Shown here piece by piece: positions 13,837 to 21,173 of a stretch of DNA of 23,377 nt (positions within the stretch are counted from its first letter, which is position 1; each line of letters opens with the position of its first letter). The stretch is taken from contig UQSV01000026.1 in assembly GCA_900543875.1 (NCBI GenBank), positions 1 through 23,377 on the forward strand, in the 5' to 3' direction. The notes below the pieces were generated by a model. That model did no database searches. It was not told the origin of the DNA and saw only the letters and a program-made list of their open reading frames with translations. Position numbers and translations under genes: made by a program. Source of the stretch: an uncultured Coriobacteriaceae bacterium (GTDB lineage Bacteria > Actinomycetota > Coriobacteriia > Coriobacteriales > Atopobiaceae).

Positions 13837-14316
13837 CTACAGCACATCGAACAGTTGCAAGCTCACCGCTTGCCCAGCCTGCGGCCATGGCCCGTCCGAG
13901 CTCGGGCGCTCCAAGGCATGGACCGCCCCGCGGCAGGAGACGACCCGCCCCGCGGGAACGTCTCGCCGCACCCTGAGCACCCGCCCCTGCTCGCTCACGA
14001 GTGCCACGTCGATGCCGTAGGCCATGCCAAACGTGTGGACCGAGCGACACCTCGCGAGCAGGCAGGGCAGGGCGCGCGCATCTCCCCGCCTCGTTCCCAG
14101 GAGGCCCCGCAGACGCTCAAGCGCGCTGCCAAGCACCTGGAACCTGATCGAGCACACGCCATCGCCCGCCTTGGCATGCGGCTCAGCACCCGCGCCCACG
14201 CCCGTCTCGGCGTTTGCCCTAGCAGCTGCGGCATCACCCGGCTCAGCGCACGAACCGCGGCCCACGTCAAACGTCACCACGGCCCAACGGGCACGTGGCC
14301 CAACTCTCGTCCTCAC
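13837..14316 (-). CDS. DUF192-like protein in the Tad operon
   Basis: The 159-residue protein carries a DUF192-like domain in its second half. RSVHTFGMAYGIDVALV (91-107) and VLRVRRDVPAGRVVSCRG (113-130) match the family's conserved R-x-H/T-x-G-M and GR segments. The first 60 residues are Ala/Gly-rich and unassigned. No signal peptide is visible, unlike many DUF192 proteins. GTG 14316 is chosen because it overlaps the TadE stop codon (GTGA) with GGGGGTG upstream. The longer open frame reaching 14529 is an antisense-like extension inside tadE. The DUF192 function is unknown. Its place in an unbroken pilus operon suggests a part in pilus assembly or its control. Confidence 0.8.
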   Translation of the reverse strand: MRTRVGPRARWAVVTFDVGRGSCAEPGDAAAARANAETGVGAGAEPHAKAGDGVCSIRFQVLGSALERLRGLLGTRRGDARALPCLLARCRSVHTFGMAYGIDVALVSEQGRVLRVRRDVPAGRVVSCRGAVHALERPSSDGPWPQAGQAVSLQLFDVL

Positions 14317-14789
14317 GAGACCACCCCCGAGCGATACCTGTCCACCACGACGCTTCGCTCGTGATGGGCCAGGGCGGGCAGTGACGCGCCCACCCCGGCA
14401 ATGGAGAAGGAGCCGGGCCACGGCCGGTAGCCCAGCCTGCAGACGTAGCGGGTGGTTCCCGCCGCGAGGTCGATGAGGGCGCGACCCTCCCCGCTCGAGA
14501 CGTCCTCGGCGCTCACCGAGACCTCGCACGAGGCGTCGCCCATGGCGTCAACGATCGCGGCCTTGACCTCCTCGACGCCAGCGAGCTCGCCTGAGGCGCC
14601 CGACGGGCTCACGCCATGCATCACCACGGCGTCGGCCGCCACGCGATCGAACCGGGCGCACAGCTCGGAGAAGCGCATCACGTTAAGGATGACGAGGGCC
14701 ACCACCACGATGACGGGGACGAGCACGGCGAGCTCAACGGCCATCTGCCCCAGCTCCCGGTCTGGCGCAGGCGCCTCGCGCCACCTCAT
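14313..14789 (-). CDS. tadE: TadE-like pseudopilin
   Basis: The 158-residue protein has a short charged leader ending in G14, then QMAVELAVLVPVIVVVALVI, the class III prepilin pattern with Glu at +5 and one membrane helix (about 15-38). A C-terminal domain with two cysteines (SCEVSV, VCRLGY) follows, probably outside the cell. TadE-type pseudopilins are processed by the Tad prepilin peptidase and are minor parts of Flp pili. ATG 14789 shares bases with the TadG stop codon (TGATG). GTG 14792 is an alternative. It could equally be called TadF, as this operon has two such proteins. Confidence 0.85.
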   Translation of the reverse strand: MRWREAPAPDRELGQMAVELAVLVPVIVVVALVILNVMRFSELCARFDRVAADAVVMHGVSPSGASGELAGVEEVKAAIVDAMGDASCEVSVSAEDVSSGEGRALIDLAAGTTRYVCRLGYRPWPGSFSIAGVGASLPALAHHERSVVVDRYRSGVVS

Positions 14790-16843
14790 CACGCCGCCCC
14801 CAAGAGCTCGCCCACGTCGATGGTTATGGGAATCGTTATCTCGGTCCCCGGGATGGTCAGCTCGGCAATGGTGACCTCGCCAATGCGCGTCCCCAACTCG
14901 TTTTTGACCTCGCGGCCCAGCGCCCGGGCAAACTCGACCGGGTCTGCCGTGTCGGGCAGCTTGCTAACAAAGTCCTTCACGCTCGAGACGTGGTCATAGC
15001 CCGCCTTGTCGAGCACGTACTGGCTGTTGGTGAGCACGGGCTTTCTGGGACGCAGGTCGGCGGGGGCCAGGCCCGCGTCGCGGATGGCCTCCTTGGCCAT
15101 GTCGCGTAGCCACGAGCTCACGCTCGTTCCCAGCACGCTGTCGATGCCGTCGAGTATCTTCCCAGCCGCAGCCTCAACATTGCCCGCGGCAGACTCGTAG
15201 CCAACGAGCAGCTCTCCCCACAAGGACCCGATATTTCCCAGTACGCCGGCATCGGCCCCATCCATCCCCTCGGAGATGGCACCAAAGAAGCGCGCGAGCA
15301 CGTCGTTTCCCTCGGCGGCCGAGTCTGGCGCCAGAGTCGCGGCCGCCACGGCAGCACCCGCAGGCACCGCGGAGCCCGCAAGGAACGCCCCCGTGACCTC
15401 AGCGGGCACCTCGCGCTCGCCGCCCGTCACCACGGCGACGCAGCCCCAGGCACCTGGTGGGCACAGGCGTGGCCGAGGCACCGCGAGCGCCTCCATGGCG
15501 CGCTCATAGGCGCTCTTTCCCTCACCGGCAAGCTCGCGCATCTGCGCCTCGGCCTCGGCAAGGTCGTTGCGAGCCCGCTCGTAGCGCTCCGACGCCTCCG
15601 AGACGATCCTCCAGTAGTGCTCGAAGCCGTTATCGATGCTCGTCGACGCGGCCGGGGCGCTTCCCATGGCCTGCGTGTCCATCCTGCAGGTATCGCAGCG
15701 CGCCACGCTCCCGGCGTCGAGCGCGACGAGCGACGCCGTTCCCGCAGACGCGCCCCTTGCGCCCGGGCATTCCATGCTTGCATGCAGCACCGTTCTTCCT
15801 CCCTCCTGCGTACAGGGCCAGCGACTGGCCGAGTAGAGCGTCGTTGCGCGCAGCTGCTCCACGTTCGAGAAGAGCTGTGGCAGGTCAAGGTTCACGCCGC
15901 CGTCGGGCAGCTGTTCGTAGTGGCCACGACCAACCTGCTCGAGCGCGTACTCGTAGAACGCCTTGCGTGCCGCCGAGTTCGTGAGTTCGTCCGTCCCCTG
16001 GCCCAGCGGCGCCTCGCTCGCGAGGCGGGCGGCGTAGTAGGCACGTGCGCGCGTGAGCGGAGCCCCAAAGGTCCAGAGCGGCAGCGCGTAGCTTGGATTG
16101 CTCACGGGCGCCAGCCCCGCAAGCGCGTCGGCCCGCTCGCGCAGGCACATGCCGTCGGCGCCGCAGTCCGCAAGCCAGGCCTCGCGCATGGCCTCGTCGG
16201 CACGGTCCCTTGCCTCCTTGGCCCGGTCGGACGCCTCCTGGAGACGCCGTGCCGCCTCCGCCGCCTCCGTTGGGTCCACCTCGACGTCGAGCGCGGAGAA
16301 GTCGGACTGCGACTCCACGGGAAACGGCATGGCAACGCCCGTCCAAGACCCGCTCTCCTGCGCAACGGCGGCGGAGCGGCTCACGATGGCAAGGGGCAGC
16401 GTTCCCTCGACCTTCTTGAGCCCCCGTGCCGCAGACCGCGCGAAGCGCCCGCGGGAGTCGAACACCTGCCGCGCGGCATCGACGGTCTTGGCGCCCGCCG
16501 CGCCCAGGCCGGGGATGGCGCTCACCACAAGGCCGGCACCCAGCGTCACCATGCCGGCAAGCCCCATCGTGAGCACGCAGGCATCGAGCACCGTGGCAAC
16601 CGTCGCATACGAGGACACGACGTTTGCCCCGGCCAAGGCGCAGGCGTCGGCGACCGTCTGCACGTCTGCCGACCTTCGCTGCACCCACCCAACCGAGACG
16701 AGCGAGCAGGTGAGCGCGAGGCTCACGAGCAGGGCAACCGCCACCGATACCGACGTGTAGCCGCCCGTCTCGTCAACGAACGCGTCGATACCCAGGAAGG
16801 CGCGGGCGCGCCCCCTATCCCCAAATCGAGGTCCATCCGCCAT
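14789..16843 (-). CDS. TadG-like large pilus-assembly protein with HxxxxC...CxxC site
   Basis: The 684-residue protein starts with a TadG/TadE-type membrane helix (30-53, TSVSVAVALLVSLALTCSLVSV) followed by QRRSADVQTVADACALAGAN, the typical TadG signature. A second hydrophobic stretch lies at about 90-112. Then come a charged, helical, coiled-coil-like region (190-225), a module with LHASMECPGA (His354, Cys359) and CDTCRMD (Cys383, Cys386), another helical segment (415-460) and a threonine-rich end (IPGTEITIPITIDVGELL). The His-Cys-CxxC set resembles small metal-binding modules such as Ada-type domains. ATG 16843 has GGAGGG six bases upstream. The longer frame upstream is not protein-like. 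The protein is longer than many TadG proteins and probably sits mostly outside the membrane. Confidence 0.82.
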   Translation of the reverse strand: MADGPRFGDRGRARAFLGIDAFVDETGGYTSVSVAVALLVSLALTCSLVSVGWVQRRSADVQTVADACALAGANVVSSYATVATVLDACVLTMGLAGMVTLGAGLVVSAIPGLGAAGAKTVDAARQVFDSRGRFARSAARGLKKVEGTLPLAIVSRSAAVAQESGSWTGVAMPFPVESQSDFSALDVEVDPTEAAEAARRLQEASDRAKEARDRADEAMREAWLADCGADGMCLRERADALAGLAPVSNPSYALPLWTFGAPLTRARAYYAARLASEAPLGQGTDELTNSAARKAFYEYALEQVGRGHYEQLPDGGVNLDLPQLFSNVEQLRATTLYSASRWPCTQEGGRTVLHASMECPGARGASAGTASLVALDAGSVARCDTCRMDTQAMGSAPAASTSIDNGFEHYWRIVSEASERYERARNDLAEAEAQMRELAGEGKSAYERAMEALAVPRPRLCPPGAWGCVAVVTGGEREVPAEVTGAFLAGSAVPAGAAVAAATLAPDSAAEGNDVLARFFGAISEGMDGADAGVLGNIGSLWGELLVGYESAAGNVEAAAGKILDGIDSVLGTSVSSWLRDMAKEAIRDAGLAPADLRPRKPVLTNSQYVLDKAGYDHVSSVKDFVSKLPDTADPVEFARALGREVKNELGTRIGEVTIAELTIPGTEITIPITIDVGELLGAA

Positions 16844-17279
16844 AGTCGCCCTCCAACCAGTCTGGCCTCGTACTCTCGGACACCTCGACGCGCAGGACGA
16901 TCTCGCCCTCCTCGACCTCACCAAAGACCGAGGCGAGTACGCCCACGAGCGGCAGGGGCCTCAGGCGCCCCGCAACCCGCACGCTCGAGCGACCCATCGA
17001 TGAGGAGCCCTCGCACTCGATCTGCCAGCCCTCCTCCCCGCCCACGTGAAAGGCGGGCACGTTGGGCACGGCGCGAAGCCTGCGCCTCACGTAGGCCACA
17101 CACGAGTCCTGGCCAGCCGCCAGCGTTGGGCCCGAGGTGGCGAGCGCCCGCAGCCCCTCCGATGCCGCCTGCTCCATGACGCAGCGCGTGTACAGGGCAA
17201 ACGCGGGCTGCAGGAGCAGGGCAAGCAGCAGCATGAGGACCGGCAGGAAGAAGGCCGCCTCGACGCTCGCCTGGCCCAG
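16815..17279 (-). CDS. TadE-like pseudopilin with no usual start codon
   Basis: From CTG 17279 the protein is 154 residues. GQASVEAAFFLPVLMLLLAL is the class III prepilin motif (Gly, then Glu at +5) and membrane helix, followed by a soluble domain ending DWLEGDYGGWTSIWG. No ATG, GTG or TTG occurs in this frame near the motif. Starting at CTG 17279 would leave a leader of only two residues. The start of the motif comes seven bases after the stop codon of the upstream Flp-like gene, which reads TTC TGA. Reading TTC, then +1 to GAT TCA CTG, would join the two. Possible explanations are a rare start codon, a frameshift, or a base error. The 3' end overlaps the TadG start by 29 bases. The protein itself is clearly real by motif. 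Confidence 0.75.
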   Translation of the reverse strand: MGQASVEAAFFLPVLMLLLALLLQPAFALYTRCVMEQAASEGLRALATSGPTLAAGQDSCVAYVRRRLRAVPNVPAFHVGGEEGWQIECEGSSSMGRSSVRVAGRLRPLPLVGVLASVFGEVEEGEIVLRVEVSESTRPDWLEGDYGGWTSIWG

Positions 17280-17283
17280 TGAA

Positions 17284-17517
17284 TCAGAACAGGACGATGT
17301 CGTGCATGCCGCCCACCGCGGCCACGCCCTCGATGGCGTGCGAGGCGCACCCCTCGGAGAGGCGCTGCAGGCCGCCGGCGCCCACCACGCGCCACACCGC
17401 CCCCAGCGCCACGATGGCGGCAAGAAACGCCACGAGTACGAGGGCGTACTCGACCGTCGACTGGCCCAGCTGCTCGCCACACGCGTCACGAGCCGCCTTG
17501 CGGCCCCGTATTCCCAT
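17284..17517 (-). CDS. Second Flp/TadE-like pilin of the Tad operon
   Basis: The 77-residue protein has a positively charged leader (GIRGRKAARDACGEQLG), then QSTVEYALVLVAFLAAIVAL, the class III prepilin cleavage and helix with Glu23 at +5 and Tyr24 at +6. A C-terminal tail of about 35 residues follows (GGLQRLSEGCASHAIEGV). Glu-Tyr after the cleavage site is typical of Flp major pilins, but the tail is longer than in most Flp. GGAGG lies a few bases before ATG 17517. Its start overlaps the end of the lipoprotein gene by 32 bases. Its stop codon falls just before the TadE-like motif. It may be a minor pilin. Confidence 0.8.
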   Translation of the reverse strand: MGIRGRKAARDACGEQLGQSTVEYALVLVAFLAAIVALGAVWRVVGAGGLQRLSEGCASHAIEGVAAVGGMHDIVLF

Positions 17518-18076
17518 AGGCCTCCCTCCATTGGTCCACCTCCATCCTCAGGACGCTCACCCGGCTCGCGTCCTCGCCCCGCCGCTCGACAAAGCACAGG
17601 TCGACCCAGCCGGGGCCCACCACGGTGCACCCCCAGACGCTCCCCAGCAGGTCGAGCCACCCGGCATGGGCGAGCGTCGTGTCGCCGCGGGCCGCATAGT
17701 CTTCGAGCAGGTCGCCCGCGGCACGGGAGACGCCCTCGTCGACGCTCCACTCCCGCCGCGAGGCAACCGATCCGCCCGCCTCGGCCACAAGGCCGTCGAC
17801 CCCGCCCGGCGCGTCCCCAGCGCGAGTGCCCTTTGAGGGTGCGTCTGCGCCCGGCGCCCCGGGGGCGTCGGGCTCGCCCGAGCCGCCCACCTCACCATCC
17901 GCAGCCCCACCCGAATCGCCACCAGCAGGCACCCCAGACGAGTCGGCCACGCTAACTGGGGCGGGCACGGCACTGCCCGCACCCGCCTCGCCCAGCACGC
18001 ATGCCGCAACGGCCAGAGCGGCAAGCGCCAGGGCCACGAGCAGGGCAAGCCGCCCCCTACAGCGAGTTGATGCCAT
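17486..18076 (-). CDS. Predicted lipoprotein in the Tad operon, unknown function
   Basis: The 196-residue protein has an N-terminal hydrophobic segment (8-25) with lipobox-like VAAC (Cys26), so it may be lipid-anchored on the outer face of the membrane. Residues 28-95 are low complexity, rich in Gly, Ala, Pro, Asp and Ser, with the look of a flexible spacer. The C-terminal 90 residues form a folded-looking domain (WSVDEGVSRAAGDLLEDYAA, WVDLCFVERRGEDASRV, VDQWREAYGN). I do not recognise this domain. The start overlaps the flp gene by 20 bases and the end overlaps the next pilin gene, so it belongs to the pilus operon. It may guide or anchor pilus parts at the surface. Confidence 0.75.
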   Translation of the reverse strand: MASTRCRGRLALLVALALAALAVAACVLGEAGAGSAVPAPVSVADSSGVPAGGDSGGAADGEVGGSGEPDAPGAPGADAPSKGTRAGDAPGGVDGLVAEAGGSVASRREWSVDEGVSRAAGDLLEDYAARGDTTLAHAGWLDLLGSVWGCTVVGPGWVDLCFVERRGEDASRVSVLRMEVDQWREAYGNTGPQGGS

Positions 18077-18278
18077 CGGTAATCGAGGTCCAGAGCTCCT
18101 GGAGCCTGCCCCTGAACGCCATCACGGCAACGATCGCCATCAGCACCAGAACGCCCACGAGAATGGCGTACTCGGTCGTGCCCTGGCCGCTCGTCTCGCG
18201 CGCCAGACAGCGAGCACGCGCACGCACACGACGCAGAGCGCACGAAGCCCCTATGCCAAGCCTGTCAATCACACCCAT
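18057..18278 (-). CDS. flp: Flp-type pilin (major pilus subunit)
   Basis: The 73-residue prepilin has an Arg-rich leader of 31 residues, then G|QGTTEYAILVGVLVLMAIVAV, the class III prepilin site with Glu at +5 and Tyr at +6. It continues with the helix and a short tail (AFRGRLQELWTSITDGINSL). This is the standard Flp pattern, and the protein would be the main fibre subunit after cleavage by a TadV/CpaA peptidase, which is not in the window. ATG 18278 has AGGAGAGG four bases upstream. An upstream GTG at 18305 is less likely. The gene is 39 bases after tadC. The leader is longer than in many Flp proteins. Confidence 0.88.
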   Translation of the reverse strand: MGVIDRLGIGASCALRRVRARARCLARETSGQGTTEYAILVGVLVLMAIVAVMAFRGRLQELWTSITDGINSL

Positions 18279-18317
18279 GACCTCTCCTTTCCCTGTGCGG
18301 GACAAGCCCGCCCAACC

Positions 18318-18935
18318 TCATCTGGACAGGGCCGCGCTGAGCAGCGGCCCCAGAATCGCAAGCAACATCGCGGGCACCACAAGCGCGCCCAGCGGAATGA
18401 GCATCCGCACGGGAACCTCCTCGATGCGACGCTCCACGCTTGCACGCTGGTCCTCCCTGATGGCGTCTGCCTGGCGCTCGAGCGTTGCCGCGAGCGGGGC
18501 GCCAAACGCCAGCGCCTCGCGCACCGCGGCGACAAACTTCGCAAGGGACGGCGCCGCCACGCGCGCGGCGAGCTCGCTCAGGGCGTCGCGCCTGCTCGCA
18601 AGACCCATCTGCCACGAGTGCATGACCACGAGCATCTGGCGGGAGAGCTCGGCGGAGCTGCGCGCGCAGTACAGGGCAAGCGAGGCGTCAAACGAAAGCC
18701 CCGCGGAGAGCCCCAGCGCCAGCACGTCGAGCATCTCGGGCATCTGCCGCTCGCAGGCCGCGGCCATCCGCGCCGCGTTCTCGCGCCCCTTGAGGCGCCG
18801 TAGCGCAGGCGACGCCCGCAGTGCCCGCGCCAGCGCAGACGCCCTGCCCCCATTGCCCCAACCAGGCTCGTCGTCGCCATATAGCAGCAGGTAGGCAGCC
18901 ATGGCAGCCGCCATGCCAGAGCCAAGCGCCCACAT
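18318..18935 (-). CDS. tadC: TadC, inner platform protein (type II secretion F family)
   Basis: The 205-residue integral membrane protein pairs with TadB as the platform through which pilin is moved into the fibre. An N-terminal hydrophobic stretch (3-19) is followed by the cytoplasmic GspF-type helix bundle (ERQMPEMLDVLALGLSAGLSF, APLAATLERQADAIREDQR) and a C-terminal helix pair (RMLIPLGALVVPAMLLAIL). The QMPEMLDVLALGLSAGLS block is characteristic. At 205 residues it is shorter than many TadC proteins (about 300), lacking most of the N-terminal membrane part. The ATG shares one base with the TadB stop codon (TGATG). Confidence 0.88.
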   Translation of the reverse strand: MWALGSGMAAAMAAYLLLYGDDEPGWGNGGRASALARALRASPALRRLKGRENAARMAAACERQMPEMLDVLALGLSAGLSFDASLALYCARSSAELSRQMLVVMHSWQMGLASRRDALSELAARVAAPSLAKFVAAVREALAFGAPLAATLERQADAIREDQRASVERRIEEVPVRMLIPLGALVVPAMLLAILGPLLSAALSR

Positions 18936-19867
18936 CAGAGCACCCCACGCATGAGGCGCGCGATGATAGCCAGGGCCACCACGTCGAGCAGAGCCGCCGC
19001 CAGCACGCACCCCAACCCAACGGGCGTTGCCAGCCCCGCCCTGAAGTCGGGCGAGGTGAGCACGAGCAGGGCCACGAGGCACACGGGAAGGCCGCTCACG
19101 ATCTTTGCCGACAGCCTCACCTGCGCTGTCTTTGCCTCGAGCTCGCGCTCGAGCGCAAAGCGCCTCTCGACGAGCTGGGCAGACCTGAGGAACAGCCCCT
19201 GGAGCGGGGCGCCCGTCCTGGCAGAGACCGTGAGAGCGCAGACCATGAGCTCGACGCCGGGGGCGTCGGTGCGTGCAGAAATCTGTTCGATGGCGTCGGC
19301 CGCGGGCGTGCCGCACGAGACGAGCAGCGATGCCCGCGCGAACTCCCGGTTGAGCGGCCCCGTGCCCATCGACCCCACGTAGCTGATGGCCTGGGGAAGC
19401 GTGCGCCCGGCGGCAAGCGCCCCGGCAAGGGAGCGAAAGGCGTCGGGCACCTGCCGGGCAAGGTCGCGCTTGCGCCCGCGCACGCGCGACGAGCGCCACA
19501 TCGCCGCGGCCACGCACCCCACCGCAACGCCCGCGAAGGTCCCGAGCAAAGACAGCGCCACGACCAGGCCAAGCAGGCCGCAGGCCCCTACGTAGGCCAC
19601 GAGCAGCCCGCGCGCGCCCTCGCGCGCAAGGCCGGCCGCCTGCACGCGCTCGCTCAGCACAAGCTCGTCCACGACGCCGCGCGCGAGGCCCAGCCGCTCA
19701 AGGGTACGCATCGGCACGCTCAGGCCCACCTCGCGCAGGGCCCGCACGAGCGCGCGCCTGGTACCCGTGTCGCCCGGCCTCTGAATGGCGCCCTCATCTC
19801 CGCAGGTCAAGACCCATGCCGCCAGGGCCGCGCACGCACCACAGCCTAGGCACAGCAACGCCTCCAT
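18935..19867 (-). CDS. tadB: TadB, inner platform protein (type II secretion F family)
   Basis: The 310-residue membrane protein has a hydrophobic N-terminus, a helix pair at about 90-125 (VAYVGACGLLGLVVALSLLGTFAGVAVGC), the GspF cytoplasmic domain with QVPDAFRSLAGALAAGRTLPQAI (about 141-163), and two C-terminal helices (about 255-275 and 283-303). ATG 19867 is chosen because AGGAGG lies seven bases before it. ATG 19873 would touch the ribosome site directly. It overlaps the end of tadA by 22 bases, with tadC following. Length and order are normal for the family. Confidence 0.88.
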   Translation of the reverse strand: MEALLCLGCGACAALAAWVLTCGDEGAIQRPGDTGTRRALVRALREVGLSVPMRTLERLGLARGVVDELVLSERVQAAGLAREGARGLLVAYVGACGLLGLVVALSLLGTFAGVAVGCVAAAMWRSSRVRGRKRDLARQVPDAFRSLAGALAAGRTLPQAISYVGSMGTGPLNREFARASLLVSCGTPAADAIEQISARTDAPGVELMVCALTVSARTGAPLQGLFLRSAQLVERRFALERELEAKTAQVRLSAKIVSGLPVCLVALLVLTSPDFRAGLATPVGLGCVLAAALLDVVALAIIARLMRGVL

Positions 19868-21171
19868 TGGCATACCTCCTCCTCTTCGAGCAGGCCGTCT
19901 GACACCGCCCGGGCAAGAAACGCCGGCTCGCGCACGAGGCGCCAGCTGCGCTCGCCCACGTCGAACGACACGACCCGGGAGAGCTCGACGCCGCCGTCCT
20001 CGCCGCGGCCCACCTCGCAGGCGTCCGACACGACGCGCGAGCCGTCGGGCATGCGCCGCGACATCACGATGAGGTCGAGCGCGGTCGCCACCTGCTCCTC
20101 GATGAGCGCGGCGGGCAGATCCATCCCAAAGCGCGCCATGAGAACGAGCCTCGAGACGGCCTCGACGGGCGTGCCCGCGTGCAGCGTGGTGAGCGAGCCG
20201 TCGTGGCCCGTGTTCATGGCCTGCAGCATATCGATGCACTCCTCGCCGCGCACCTCGCCCACCACGATGCGGTCGGGGCGCATGCGCAGAGCGTTGGTCA
20301 CGAGCATGCGAATCGTCACGGCACCCGTACCCTCGATGGAGGCGTCGCGCGCCTCGAGCCTCACCACGTGCAGGCCTTCCTCGAAGCGCAGCTCGGCCGA
20401 GTCCTCGATGGTCACGATGCGCTCGTCGCAGGGAATCTCGGCAGACAGGGCATTGAGCAGCGTTGTCTTGCCCGAGCCCGTGCCACCCGCCACCGCGATG
20501 TCGCGCCGCACGCGCACGGCCCACGACAGCAGGCGCGCGTACCAGGCCGGAAGCGACCCCAGCTCCACCAGGCTCTCGAGCGTGCGCAGGGCCCCGGAGA
20601 ACTTGCGAATCGTAACCGCGGGGCCGTCCATCGCCACCGGGGCGATCACGGCGTTCACGCGAAAGCCGTTGGACAGGCGCGCGTTCACGATGGGGCTCGC
20701 GTCGTCGAGCCTGCGGCCCAGCGGCGCCAAGATGCGGTCCATCACGAGCATGATCTGCTCGGGCGAGTCAAAGGCGCGGCTCGCCGGAAGGAGGCGACCT
20801 CCGCGCTCGTAGAACAGCGCGTCGCAGCCATTCACCATGACCTCGGTGATGGTGGGGTCGTCGAGCAGGGGCTGCAACGGCCCTAGGCCCACAATCTCGT
20901 CGATGACGCGAACCATGAGGGCATCGCGCTCGTCCTCGCCCAGCTCCTCGAAGCCGCCGGAGCACAGCACCGCCCGGCACACCACGGCAAGCTCCTCGCG
21001 CACCTGGTCGATGGCACCGGCCGAGACGAGCGAGGCAATCTGCGTGAGGCCCAGGCGCTCGACCAGCCCGCGCTTGAGCCGCTCCGAGAGCCTCCGCTGC
21101 TCGGCCGCGTCCTCCCGCGCCTCGTCTGCGAGGTCGCCCACCTGCTGCCTCACGCGTTCAAGCACGCCCAT
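19846..21171 (-). CDS. tadA: TadA/CpaF pilus assembly ATPase
   Basis: The 441-residue cytosolic secretion ATPase powers Flp pilus assembly. Visible motifs are an N-terminal domain with PLLDDPTITEVMVNG (101-115), Walker A GGTGSGKTT (229-237), the Asp box TIEDSAEL (254-261), Walker B IVVGEVRGEE (302-311) and the His box GHDGSLTTLHA (322-332). The length is usual for CpaF proteins. ATG 21171 follows GGGGAGGG by about seven bases and is only two bases after the tadZ stop. The longer open frame upstream is not protein-like. The start of the protein is helical (QQVGDLADEAREDAAEQRRL). It hexamerises in known family members. Identity is secure. Confidence 0.95.
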   Translation of the reverse strand: MGVLERVRQQVGDLADEAREDAAEQRRLSERLKRGLVERLGLTQIASLVSAGAIDQVREELAVVCRAVLCSGGFEELGEDERDALMVRVIDEIVGLGPLQPLLDDPTITEVMVNGCDALFYERGGRLLPASRAFDSPEQIMLVMDRILAPLGRRLDDASPIVNARLSNGFRVNAVIAPVAMDGPAVTIRKFSGALRTLESLVELGSLPAWYARLLSWAVRVRRDIAVAGGTGSGKTTLLNALSAEIPCDERIVTIEDSAELRFEEGLHVVRLEARDASIEGTGAVTIRMLVTNALRMRPDRIVVGEVRGEECIDMLQAMNTGHDGSLTTLHAGTPVEAVSRLVLMARFGMDLPAALIEEQVATALDLIVMSRRMPDGSRVVSDACEVGRGEDGGVELSRVVSFDVGERSWRLVREPAFLARAVSDGLLEEEEVCQWRRCCA

Positions 21172-21173
21172 CG

